Of a stretch of 64,000 nt of DNA, positions 44,466 to 52,826 are shown one piece after another. Location of the stretch: positions 1 through 64,000 of the forward strand of contig DASRRI010000091.1 in the NCBI GenBank assembly GCA_035695765.1. Reading direction: 5' to 3'. Origin of the DNA: Dongia_A sp035695765 (lineage in GTDB: Bacteria > Pseudomonadota > Alphaproteobacteria > Dongiales > Dongiaceae). Both the position numbers and the translations under genes were made by a program. How positions within the stretch are numbered: position 1 is the first letter of the stretch; each line of letters opens with the position of its first letter. The notes under the pieces were generated by a model that had not been told where the DNA came from, ran no database searches, and saw only the letters and a program-made list of their open reading frames with translations.

Positions 44466-45296
44466 TCAGAACGCGATTCTCTTGAAGGCACGGACCTGTT
44501 CGGTGAGCGCGGTCTCGACCGGCAGGCGCTCCATCGAGCTGGCGCCGTAGAAGCCGTGTATTCCCGGAACCCTTTCAACGATGTAGGTCGCATCCTCGGG
44601 AGAGGAAATGGGTCCCCCGTGACAAAGGACGATCACATCCTTGCGCACCTTGCGTGCCGCTTCGGCCCACTCGTGAATCAATTGCGGACAGTCTTCCAGT
44701 TTCAGGGCGGTCCCGGCGCCGATGCTGCCGCCGGTCGTCAGGCCGAGGTGGGCGACGATGATGTCCGCGCCCGCCTTGGTCATGGCGGCGGCCTCATCGG
44801 CATTGAACACATAGGGCGTGGTCAGCATGTCCTTCTGGTGGGCCCTGGCGATCAGGTCGACCTCCAGCCCATAGCCCATGCCGGTTTCCTCGAGGTTCTT
44901 GCGGAAGACGCCGTCGATCAAGCCGACGGTCGGAAAGTTCTGGATCCCGGAGAAACCGAGGGCGCTCAGCTCAGCAAGGAAGTGATCCACCAGCAGGAAC
45001 GGATCGGTGCCGTTCACCCCGGCCAGCACCGGCGTGTGCTTGACGACCGGCAGGACCTCGCGGGCCATTTCCTTCACGATCTCGTTGGCATTTCCGTAAG
45101 CGAGAAGGCCCGCCAGCGAGCCGCGGCCCGCCATCCGGTAGCGACCGGAGTTATAGATGATGATCAGGTCGATCCCGCCTGCCTCTTCGCATTTGGCGGA
45201 CAGGCCCGTGCCCGCGCCACCGCCGATGATGGGCTCTTCACGAGCGATCATTTCCCGGAATCGTTCGAGCAGGATCTTGCGTTCAATGCGAGGCAT
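44466..45296 (-). CDS. TIM-barrel protein of the phosphoenolpyruvate hydrolase-like family
   Basis: A 276-residue TIM-barrel protein of the PF09370 type, the family also found as the C-terminal half of tomato Tm-1. Motifs include IIGGGAGTGLSAKCEEAGG, NFPTVGLIDG and IIVAHLGLTTGGSIGAGTA. Reported links to PEP hydrolysis come from family naming only. Its pairing with the Tm-1-like N-terminal homologue in the same operon suggests they work as one enzyme or two steps of one pathway. Confidence 0.88.
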   Translation of the reverse strand: MPRIERKILLERFREMIAREEPIIGGGAGTGLSAKCEEAGGIDLIIIYNSGRYRMAGRGSLAGLLAYGNANEIVKEMAREVLPVVKHTPVLAGVNGTDPFLLVDHFLAELSALGFSGIQNFPTVGLIDGVFRKNLEETGMGYGLEVDLIARAHQKDMLTTPYVFNADEAAAMTKAGADIIVAHLGLTTGGSIGAGTALKLEDCPQLIHEWAEAARKVRKDVIVLCHGGPISSPEDATYIVERVPGIHGFYGASSMERLPVETALTEQVRAFKRIAF

Positions 45297-45353
45297 CGAT
45301 CATCCCCTCGGCGCACGATTTCAGACTGCGGAGGCCCGCATGATCCAGAGGCA

Positions 45354-45803
45354 TCATCTCCTGCGGCCGCCCCGCAGCTTGAGCAACCCCGCCAGCACGC
45401 AAGCGATGACCGCGATGGTCCATGTGAAGCTATGCAAGTACCAGGGTTTCGCATTCAGCTGGGCCTTGCCCATCACGGTGTTGGGATCGGGCGGCTTCAG
45501 AAAATACACGCCATAGAGCGAGGCCGCGAAAATCGCGACGAGCAGGACAATGCAGAAGATCATGGCGATGATCATGGCCACGGTCACCACTGACCGCCCA
45601 GGCACTCCGGGCTGAGCCAAAGGCAGGAGATTGTTCGCGAGACCGGCGAGGACGACAAGGATGCAGCCGATCGTGAAGAGCGAGAGACTGAACGGCTGGA
45701 AGATCATCACCAGCGCCAAAACGCCGAGTCCGATGATCGTGAATTCCAGTCTCCGAGCCGCCGCAGGGGCCATCCCGCCGCCAACCTGCTCTTCGTTGCT
45801 CAT
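45354..45803 (-). CDS. small transporter-linked membrane protein
   Basis: A 149-residue protein with about four hydrophobic helices (residues 20-37, 40-58, 73-97, 126-143). I recognise no domain. It starts inside the stop codon of the transporter ATPase (ATGA overlap), so it is translationally coupled to the ABC importer. The glycerol ABC operon of Rhizobium also carries a small membrane protein gene, so an accessory transporter role is likely. Confidence 0.7.
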   Translation of the reverse strand: MSNEEQVGGGMAPAAARRLEFTIIGLGVLALVMIFQPFSLSLFTIGCILVVLAGLANNLLPLAQPGVPGRSVVTVAMIIAMIFCIVLLVAIFAASLYGVYFLKPPDPNTVMGKAQLNAKPWYLHSFTWTIAVIACVLAGLLKLRGGRRR

Positions 45804-46888
45804 GCGCTTACCGCCTTTCCATCTTCGGCGAACACATGGGTCTGCGCAGGATCCGCGACGAGATGGAGCGCGTCGCCGGTCTTCACCCTCTTCTCGCGCG
45901 GGACGACTACCCGGATGTCACTGCCGGTCTTCGTGCGGGCGTGGATGAGCGTCTCCGCACCCATCGGCTCGATGAGCTCGGCCATCGCGTCAATTGTGCC
46001 GGCGGTGTCCTCGGGCACGACAGCGAAGGCCCGCGGGCGGACGCCAACTGTAACTCTCCCGGGTGCCAGCCGTGCGACCGCCGGGTTCACGGTCAAATCG
46101 ACATCCTGCTGGTCGAAGGAAACCGTCGCCTTGCCGTTGCTGTAGCCCTTGAATTGCGCCTCGATCAGATTCATCTGCGGCGTGCCGATGAAGCTGGCGA
46201 CGAACACGTTGGCTGGCTTCGCAAACACGTCATGCGGGCTTCCCACCTGTTCGATCAGTCCGTCGCGCATGATCGCGATGCGGTCCGCCATGGTCAGCGC
46301 TTCGAGTTGGTCGTGGGTGACGATCACGGTCGCCTTGGAGAGATTGGAGAGGACAGCCTTGATCTGGCCACGCATGGAGTGGCGCAACTCCACATCGAGC
46401 CGCGAGAGCGGCTCGTCGAACAGGAAGCAGTTGGGGTCCCTGACAATGGCACGCGCGACGGCGACGCGCTGCTTCTCGCCCTCCGACACCTGTCCTGGCA
46501 ACCGGTCCAGGACTTCGCGAAGATGGAGAATCTCCGCCACTCGGGAGATGCGCGCAGCCATCTCGGTGCTACCGATGCCTTCGCGGTGAAGCGGCATCGC
46601 AATGTTCTGGCGAACCGTCAGCGCTGGGTAGAGGGCATAGAACTGGAAGACCATGGCGATGTCGCGCTTCTCGGGCGACAGGTCGTTCATGCGCTGTCCG
46701 GCGATCACTACGTCTCCGGCAGTGGCCCGATCCAGGCCAGCGATCATCCGCAGAGTCGTCGTCTTGCCGCAGCCGGAAGGGCCGAGCAGGCAGACGACTT
46801 CGCCGGCTGCCACGGAAAGATCGGCGTCCCTGACGGCGACGAACTCGCCGAACCTCTTGGTGACCTTGCGGATCTCGATCGTGGACAT
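45800..46888 (-). CDS. CUT1-type ABC transporter ATPase (UgpC/MalK-like), second copy
   Basis: A 362-residue ATPase with Walker A GPSGCGKTTT, signature VSEGEKQR (LSGGQ equivalent), Walker B FLFDEPLSRLD and a C-terminal TOBE-like regulatory domain. It differs from the other ATPase in this operon, so the pair probably forms a heterodimer. It lies two bases after the permease stop. Confidence 0.92.
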   Translation of the reverse strand: MSTIEIRKVTKRFGEFVAVRDADLSVAAGEVVCLLGPSGCGKTTTLRMIAGLDRATAGDVVIAGQRMNDLSPEKRDIAMVFQFYALYPALTVRQNIAMPLHREGIGSTEMAARISRVAEILHLREVLDRLPGQVSEGEKQRVAVARAIVRDPNCFLFDEPLSRLDVELRHSMRGQIKAVLSNLSKATVIVTHDQLEALTMADRIAIMRDGLIEQVGSPHDVFAKPANVFVASFIGTPQMNLIEAQFKGYSNGKATVSFDQQDVDLTVNPAVARLAPGRVTVGVRPRAFAVVPEDTAGTIDAMAELIEPMGAETLIHARTKTGSDIRVVVPREKRVKTGDALHLVADPAQTHVFAEDGKAVSA

Positions 46889-46890
46889 GG

Positions 46891-47835
46891 CTATTTCTTC
46901 ACCGTGCCGAACGTAACGCCACGCAGCAGGTGCTCCTGCAGGAAGAAGGTGACGAGGAAGACGGGAATGAGGAACAGGGTCTCAATGGCGGCCAACAACG
47001 TCCAGTCGGTTCCGCGGCCGCCCGATGACACGGCCTGATTCATGGCCACCGGTACGGTGCGCGTGTCAGGGCCGGTCAGGAGGAGCGAGAAGAGGAACTC
47101 GTTCCAGGTGAGAATGAGGCCGAAAACGAAGGTGGCAGCCAGACCGGCGATCACCTGCGGCAGGCAGATCTTGAAGAACACCTTGAACTCCGACGATCCG
47201 TCGATGCGGGCCGCGTCCTCGACGTCGGTCGAAAGCTCGTCGAAGAAGCTCTTCATCATCCAGATGGTGAAGGCAAGATTGAAGGCCGTGTAAAGCAGGA
47301 TGATGCCAAGGTAGGAGCCGGAAAGTCCCACGGCCCGGAACATCAAGATTACCGGAATGATGACGACGATCGCCGGCAGCATGCGCGTCGTCAGGATGAT
47401 GAAGAGGTAGGTGTCGTTGCCCTTCAGCGGATAGCGCGAAAAGCCGTAGGCCGCCAGCGTGCCAAGAATGAGAGCGAGCAGGACGGACACGGACGCGATC
47501 ACCATGGAATTGAAGAAGAACCGGTCGAAGCCGGTCGCTTCCGGCTGCCCGCCTGCCGTCATCACGCGGGAGAACACCGAACTGAAGTTCTCGAGCGTCG
47601 GCGTGAAGACAAACTGATCTGGGATGAGGCCGAACAGGGACGTCGGGGAAAGCGTCGGTGGTACCGAGAGTGCCAGCTCCTGCGGCTTGATTGCGGTGAA
47701 GATGATGAAGAGCACCGGCAGGAAGTAGACGAAGCTGACCGCCGCCACGACCAGTGTCCGGCCCCAACCCGCGGCCGCGACGCCGCTGCCCGCGCGCAAG
47801 CCGATCCCTTCCCAGAAGGAGACTCCAGATGTCAT
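46891..47835 (-). CDS. CUT1-type ABC permease (MalG/UgpE-like)
   Basis: A 314-residue inner-membrane permease with six main helices and the EAA motif EDAARIDGSSEFKVFFKICLP, the coupling site for the ATPase. It is the second permease of the pair and overlaps or abuts its neighbours within 4 bases, consistent with one transcript. Confidence 0.92.
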   Translation of the reverse strand: MTSGVSFWEGIGLRAGSGVAAAGWGRTLVVAAVSFVYFLPVLFIIFTAIKPQELALSVPPTLSPTSLFGLIPDQFVFTPTLENFSSVFSRVMTAGGQPEATGFDRFFFNSMVIASVSVLLALILGTLAAYGFSRYPLKGNDTYLFIILTTRMLPAIVVIIPVILMFRAVGLSGSYLGIILLYTAFNLAFTIWMMKSFFDELSTDVEDAARIDGSSEFKVFFKICLPQVIAGLAATFVFGLILTWNEFLFSLLLTGPDTRTVPVAMNQAVSSGGRGTDWTLLAAIETLFLIPVFLVTFFLQEHLLRGVTFGTVKK

Positions 47836-47838
47836 GGT

Positions 47839-48918
47839 TCAGCTCTCCCGGTTCCGGCGGTTGGCAAGGTAGAGATAGAGGTTGGTAAGCACGATCACCA
47901 TGAACAGCATGATGTAGGAGATGGCGGCGCCCTCGCTCGTCTTGTTCTGCTCGTTGGCGATGCGGATCAGGTGATAGGAAATCGTCATGGTGTCGTTGCC
48001 GCCCTTGGTCAGCAGGATCACGAGGTCGGCCAGCTTGAATGCCTCAATGGTGCGGAACAGCAGCGCCAGCATCAGCAGCCCGCGAATGTACGGGAAGGTA
48101 ATGCTCCAGAAGCGCCGCCAGGCAGGGACGCGGTCGATTGCGGCCGCCTCGTAGAGATACTTCGGCACCGAGACCAGGCCGGCCAAGACCAGCAGCATGA
48201 CGAATGGCGACCACATCCAGGCATCGGCAAAAACAATGCCGGACACGGCCCCCGCCTTGCTGTCCATGAGGATGAACTGACCGCCGGTGATGTTGTTGAT
48301 GACATAGCTCAGGATGCCGAAGGTCGGGTCATAGTAGTAGGTGAAGAACACGCCCGAGGCGACGACGGAGAGCATCATCGGCGTGAGTACCAGGATCAGG
48401 AGATACTTGCGTAGCGGAAACTGCTTGGCGAAGAGCATTGCCAGCAGGAACCCCACAATCATTTGCGCTGAAACCGTGAGCACCACGAACGTGGCCGTGT
48501 TGATCAGAGCGTTCCAGTTGTCCGGTGCGGCAATCTCGTTCGTCAGGACCTTGATGTAGTTGTTGAGGCCGACGAAGCGGATCGATTGCTGGTTGGACTG
48601 ATAGGCGAAGAACGAGAGCCCCAGCGACCAGAGTAGCGGGAAGATATTCATCACGAACAGAACGGCAATCGCCGGCGCGACGAGCAGCCCGCCATAGTAG
48701 CGGCTGCGAAAGGCGTTCACCACGAACGCCGCGGCAACCATGGCCGTCATGGCACCGACTATCCAGAAGGAGGCCGACGTCGGCAGTACAGCCGTGACAA
48801 GCACGGAAACGGCAACGCCCGCGAGAATGGCCAGCCGCCAGTTGTCGGCAGAGACTTTGAAGAGAGCCGGCGAAGACCGGGCGTTTTGGGCGATAGACAT
48901 GGCTGGTATGACTGACAT
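47839..48918 (-). CDS. CUT1-type ABC permease (MalF/UgpA-like)
   Basis: A 359-residue permease. It has extra N-terminal hydrophobic segments before the usual six helices, and the EAA motif is EAAAIDRVPAWRRFWSITFP. It partners with the MalG-like permease downstream. A 185-base gap separates it from the binding-protein gene upstream. Confidence 0.92.
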   Translation of the reverse strand: MSVIPAMSIAQNARSSPALFKVSADNWRLAILAGVAVSVLVTAVLPTSASFWIVGAMTAMVAAAFVVNAFRSRYYGGLLVAPAIAVLFVMNIFPLLWSLGLSFFAYQSNQQSIRFVGLNNYIKVLTNEIAAPDNWNALINTATFVVLTVSAQMIVGFLLAMLFAKQFPLRKYLLILVLTPMMLSVVASGVFFTYYYDPTFGILSYVINNITGGQFILMDSKAGAVSGIVFADAWMWSPFVMLLVLAGLVSVPKYLYEAAAIDRVPAWRRFWSITFPYIRGLLMLALLFRTIEAFKLADLVILLTKGGNDTMTISYHLIRIANEQNKTSEGAAISYIMLFMVIVLTNLYLYLANRRNRES

Positions 48919-49103
48919 AGCACTCCGGACGCTTCACTGGCGATGCGGTTGCGGTTAGCGGCACGACCTTTCACCGCCGCCGCGGCATCCGGCTGTGCCA
49001 TCCAATGGTCGGGGAGAGAATCGGGCCTGCGACGCTCCCCCCGGCCCATGCCTCGGGCCACTGCCGCCCTCTCAAGGAGGGAGCGGCAGTGGCCGTCGTC
49101 ACA

Positions 49104-50537
49104 TCATTGGATCAGTCCCGCTTCCGTGAGCAGGTTCTGCTGGAACTTGGCAATGTTGTCCAAGGTCGTCTTTGAATCCTGCTTGCCAGTGATGGCGAGG
49201 TCGAACTGGTCCTGCTGCTCCGTCAGCAGCTCGAAGAACTGCGGCACGTGCCACACGTCCTTCTGCCAATCCAGAGAAGCCGCCCAGGCGCGGTTCCACG
49301 GCCGGTAGGTCACATACTTGGGATCCGAGTAGACCGACTTGATGGCCGACTGGCCGCCGGCTGCCGCGAACTGGTGCTGGATGTCGGGCGACAGCCACCA
49401 CTTCACGAACTCCACGGCTTCCTTGATCTGGGCGTCGGTCGTCCACGTGGTCAGCACGAACGGCTGGCCACCGATGTTGGACCAGCGCACCATCTTGCCA
49501 TCGGCGCCGATCGTTCCCGGCATCAGGCCGAACACCAGCTTGTCCGAGACTTTCGAGGTCTTCGGATCGAGCGAGGCTTCGCCGAGGCCGATCCAGTTGA
49601 CCGCCATGGCTACCTTGCCCTCGCGGAACAGCTCGTCCTCCTTGAAGATGTCCATGGTGCCGGTCTTCGCCACCGGCGGCATGTACTCGATCAGGCTGAG
49701 ATACTTCTCGAGCGCCTTCACGGCTTCCGGCGAGTTGACGACGCCTTCGGCCTGACCCTCGGGTGCCTTGGTCTCATCCCAGATGTTGGCGCCCATCTGC
49801 CAGATGAAGCCGTTGACCTGCATGGACGAGAAGTCGTAGCTCTTGCCCGCCTGGAACGCGATGCCATAGAAATCATCGTCGGCTGGCTTGCCGGCCAGCA
49901 TCTCGCCCTTCTTCCGATGGAAGAACTCGCCGACATTCTTGAAGTCGTCCCAGGTCATCTGGTCGATCTCTTCGCCGGTGCAGGGCAGCTTCTTGCCGTA
50001 TTTCGCCTGGAAGTTCTTCTGCTCGGTCTTGTCGCACAGGACGTCCTTGCGCCCGTATGTGACGAGCACGTCGGGGAACTGCGGGAATCCGTAGTAGTTC
50101 TCCGACTTGTAGGGATAAGTGGAATAGGCGTTCAGCGGGTTGGGGTGGATCTCCATCATCGTCTTCTTGAAATCGGGATCGGCATCCAGCAGATCGTTGA
50201 TCTTCCGGTAATAGCCGCCCTCGACGAAGGCGCCCAGCCACTGCGAATCCGAAACGATGAAGTTGTATTTCTTCTCGCCCGACGTCAGCGACGCATTCAC
50301 GCGGGTGTAGAAGTCCGGCCACGGAATGAAGTCCACGTCGAGCTTCACCGTGTTGCCGGATTTCGGCTTGTATTGCTCGTCGAAGAACTTCTTCATGATG
50401 CGCGTCGGCGGCCAGTCGGGAACCGCCATCGTCAACGTCACTTCCTCGGCTCGAACGAACGTCGCGTCGGCCATCAACAGCGAGGCGGCGACGCCGACCG
50501 CCATCATCGCACCTTTGATCTTTCCACTCGTCGTCAT
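49104..50537 (-). CDS. extracellular solute-binding protein of the CUT1 transporter
   Basis: A 477-residue periplasmic protein with a signal peptide of about 31 residues (ending FVRAEE). The fold is the family 1 sugar-binding type (motifs TLTMAVPDWPPTR, WPDFYTRVNASLTSG, FREGKVAMAVNWIG). The substrate cannot be read from the sequence. The second ATG (50537) is chosen because GGGAGGAG precedes it at the right distance, unlike the first at 50555. Confidence 0.92.
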   Translation of the reverse strand: MTTSGKIKGAMMAVGVAASLLMADATFVRAEEVTLTMAVPDWPPTRIMKKFFDEQYKPKSGNTVKLDVDFIPWPDFYTRVNASLTSGEKKYNFIVSDSQWLGAFVEGGYYRKINDLLDADPDFKKTMMEIHPNPLNAYSTYPYKSENYYGFPQFPDVLVTYGRKDVLCDKTEQKNFQAKYGKKLPCTGEEIDQMTWDDFKNVGEFFHRKKGEMLAGKPADDDFYGIAFQAGKSYDFSSMQVNGFIWQMGANIWDETKAPEGQAEGVVNSPEAVKALEKYLSLIEYMPPVAKTGTMDIFKEDELFREGKVAMAVNWIGLGEASLDPKTSKVSDKLVFGLMPGTIGADGKMVRWSNIGGQPFVLTTWTTDAQIKEAVEFVKWWLSPDIQHQFAAAGGQSAIKSVYSDPKYVTYRPWNRAWAASLDWQKDVWHVPQFFELLTEQQDQFDLAITGKQDSKTTLDNIAKFQQNLLTEAGLIQ

Positions 50538-50591
50538 CTTCAGGTCTCCTCCCATTTGTTGTTTTGTGTCTTTTCCTTCTGGCCCAGCGCG

Positions 50592-51683
50592 TCAGGCGAT
50601 CACCTGCCCGTTCGAGGCACGGAAGATGTGGAATTTTCTTGGATCGAGAATGACTGATGCTTGCTGGCCGGGCCGCAGGCCTGATGCAGCGGATTCCGGC
50701 AGGACGATACGCAGTGTCTCGCCGCTGGCTTCGACGGACACGACAGTGACGTCGCCCAGCGGCTCGAGCATGGCGATGCTGGTCTTGAGGCCGTCTTCGC
50801 CGCCTGCCGCAAAGCGGATGTCGCTTGGCCGGATGCCGAGCACGGCCGCTTCGCCGCCCTCCGCCGTGTTCAGTTTCCGCGCGAAAGGCACAGGCCCGAT
50901 CGCAGCTTCCAGGGCGGAGCCGTCCCGTGCCAGCGTGCCCTTGATCATGTTCATATGGGGTGAGCCGATCTTGCCGGCTACGTAGAGATCGCGCGGCGCT
51001 TCGTAGAGCTCATCAGGCGTCCCGATCTGCACCACGGCGCCGTCGCGCAGCACGGCGATTTCCTCGCCCATGGAGAGGGCCTCAAGCTCGTCGGGCGTTG
51101 CGTAGACGATGGTCAGGCCGAACTGGCGATGCAGGCGCTTCAATTCCGCCCGCATGTCATGGCGGAGCTTCGCGTCTAGGTTGGTCAGGGGCTCGTCCAG
51201 CAACAGGATTCGCGGGCGCCGGATCAGGGAACGGCCCAGCGCGACACGCTGCTGTTCGCCGCCCGACAGTGTGCCAGGCTTTCGGTCTATCCTCTTGTCA
51301 AGCCGGAGCATCGCCGCCGTCTCCTTGACGCGGCGATCGATCTCCTCGCGACCGAGCCTCGCTTCGACCAGGGGATAGGCGAAGTTCTCGTAGACGCTGA
51401 GATGAGGATAGAGCGCGAACGACTGGAACACCATCGACACGCCACGGCCCGCAATGGGCTCGTGCGTCCAGTCCTTGCCGAAGATTTCGACCCGGCCCCG
51501 GTCCGGTGTCACGAGGCCGGCGATCGTGCGGAGCGTCGTCGTCTTTCCGACTGAGCTCGGCCCGAACAGCACGAAGAAGCGGCCTTCTGCAACATCGAAG
51601 GACAGGTTCTCAAGGGCCCGCACGCGGCCGTAGGATTTGGTGACGTTTGCAAAGCGCAGCGCGCAATTCTCGGCCTGCTCCAT
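50592..51683 (-). CDS. CUT1-type ABC transporter ATPase (UgpC-like), first copy
   Basis: A 363-residue ATPase: Walker A GPSSVGKTTT, an unusual SSVGKT variant of the common SGCGKT; signature LSGGEQQRVALGRSLI; Walker B ILLLDEPLTNLD; C-terminal TOBE region. The other ATPase gene lies 3.7 kb downstream in the same unit. ATG 51683 is preferred over 51701, since GGGGGAG lies about 7 bases upstream of it. Confidence 0.92.
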   Translation of the reverse strand: MEQAENCALRFANVTKSYGRVRALENLSFDVAEGRFFVLFGPSSVGKTTTLRTIAGLVTPDRGRVEIFGKDWTHEPIAGRGVSMVFQSFALYPHLSVYENFAYPLVEARLGREEIDRRVKETAAMLRLDKRIDRKPGTLSGGEQQRVALGRSLIRRPRILLLDEPLTNLDAKLRHDMRAELKRLHRQFGLTIVYATPDELEALSMGEEIAVLRDGAVVQIGTPDELYEAPRDLYVAGKIGSPHMNMIKGTLARDGSALEAAIGPVPFARKLNTAEGGEAAVLGIRPSDIRFAAGGEDGLKTSIAMLEPLGDVTVVSVEASGETLRIVLPESAASGLRPGQQASVILDPRKFHIFRASNGQVIA

Positions 51684-52005
51684 CGCCACTCCCCCAGTCA
51701 CTGCAACCGCAAGCCATGCCGACCCGCCGTCCCCCGGCGCCCCCTCGGCTGGCGACCGCGACTTTGAGAGCGGCCGGAAGCATGAGGCACCAAATGGACG
51801 CGACTGCCTGACGCCGCCGCGCGGTCTTCCTCCACCTTAGGGCGCACGATAGGCCGCGCGCACCTTCGCGTCTTGTAGCTATCGAGGCACTTTTTCTGCA
51901 AATCGCTCATTTCCCGCCACCTGACCGGGATGCACCAACTCACCGTGCCGGAATGCTTCCCCGGCTGGCCACAATGATACTGAAAAGAGATGGAAGCACA
52001 AAACA
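51684..52005. other. gene-free gap between transporter operon and GntR gene
   Basis: This 322-base stretch holds no supported gene on either strand. It should contain the promoter of the minus-strand transporter unit and the end of the gntR-like gene. I see no convincing terminator or palindromic site like the one at 52774. Confidence 0.5.
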
Positions 52006-52659
52006 TCATACAAAAGCCATCAGAAGTCGCTCGCGCGAAGATTCAATGTGCGCGCGCATGGCGCGCTCCGCTCCAAGCGCGTCGCCGGATGAAAACGCCA
52101 AAAGAAGCGACTCATGCTCGGTCAGCGCCTCTTCCGTCACCCGGGCGTGAAACAAGAGGCGGAAGATGTGGAAGTGGGTATGCAGATGCGACAGCGTATT
52201 GCGGATCAGTTCGTTACCGGCGATCTCCATGATCTGATCGTGAAAATCGGCGTCTAGCCGCGCGAATCTCCAATAGCTCGACCTCTCCCTGCTGCTGTCG
52301 AGCTTCCGCATCTGCTCAGCAGTTTCTTTCAACTTTCGCAGGCGCGAATCCGTCATGCTCGGCACAGCATGGCGGGCGCCATCCGGCTCCAGTAGCAGGC
52401 GAAGTTGATAGAGTTCGTCGAAGCGCCGGCGTGTGACTTGCGGCGCTGCACTGTAGCCGACGAGGTGCGTCTTGACCACCAGCCCCTCGCCCTCCAATCG
52501 CCCGAGCGCCTCGCGAATGGGTGTGTGGGAGACCTTCAGTTCCCGGACCAGGCCGTCGACCGAAAGGCGGGCACCGGGCGCGATATCCAGTGACATGAGC
52601 TTATTGAAAATCGCCCCATAGACGTCATCGGCCAAGCCCTTGTGCCTCTGAATACCCAT
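52006..52659 (-). CDS. GntR/FadR-family transcriptional regulator
   Basis: A 217-residue regulator: N-terminal winged helix (LSVDGLVRELKVSHTPIREALGRLEGEGLV) and an all-helical FCD ligand-binding domain with His residues that commonly hold a metal and a carboxylate ligand. The gene runs the same way as the transporter operon downstream and diverges from the hydrolase gene. It probably responds to an organic acid. Confidence 0.92.
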   Translation of the reverse strand: MGIQRHKGLADDVYGAIFNKLMSLDIAPGARLSVDGLVRELKVSHTPIREALGRLEGEGLVVKTHLVGYSAAPQVTRRRFDELYQLRLLLEPDGARHAVPSMTDSRLRKLKETAEQMRKLDSSRERSSYWRFARLDADFHDQIMEIAGNELIRNTLSHLHTHFHIFRLLFHARVTEEALTEHESLLLAFSSGDALGAERAMRAHIESSRERLLMAFV

Positions 52660-52773
52660 AATGCTCCCGCCTAGAGCCGATTGACCGATCGCTGAGTCCG
52701 CCGCTGAGCCGCACAGGTGTGTCTCGGCTTGACAGCGGGCGAAAGCATGGAAATAAACCGTCCCTGAGCCGGT

Positions 52774-52798
52774 ATCGTATACGATAGCATATACGATC
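52774..52798. promoter_or_regulatory. GntR operator between gntR-like and hydrolase genes
   Basis: A perfect 12-bp palindrome ATCGTATACGAT (52774-52785) is followed by a partial second copy GCATATACGAT (52788-52798). GTATAC-centred palindromes are typical FadR-subfamily sites. It lies in the 167-base gap between the divergent starts and could serve both genes. Confidence 0.75.
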
Positions 52799-52826
52799 TC
52801 AAGGAATTCGGAAGCACAGGGCCAAG

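Noticed and set aside
43339..44550. 403-residue open frame on the plus strand
   Set aside because: It is antisense to the DJ-1 gene and its neighbours, with no recognisable motif.
49248..50657. 469-residue open frame on the plus strand
   Set aside because: It is the antisense shadow of the solute-binding protein, which has a signal peptide and family motifs.
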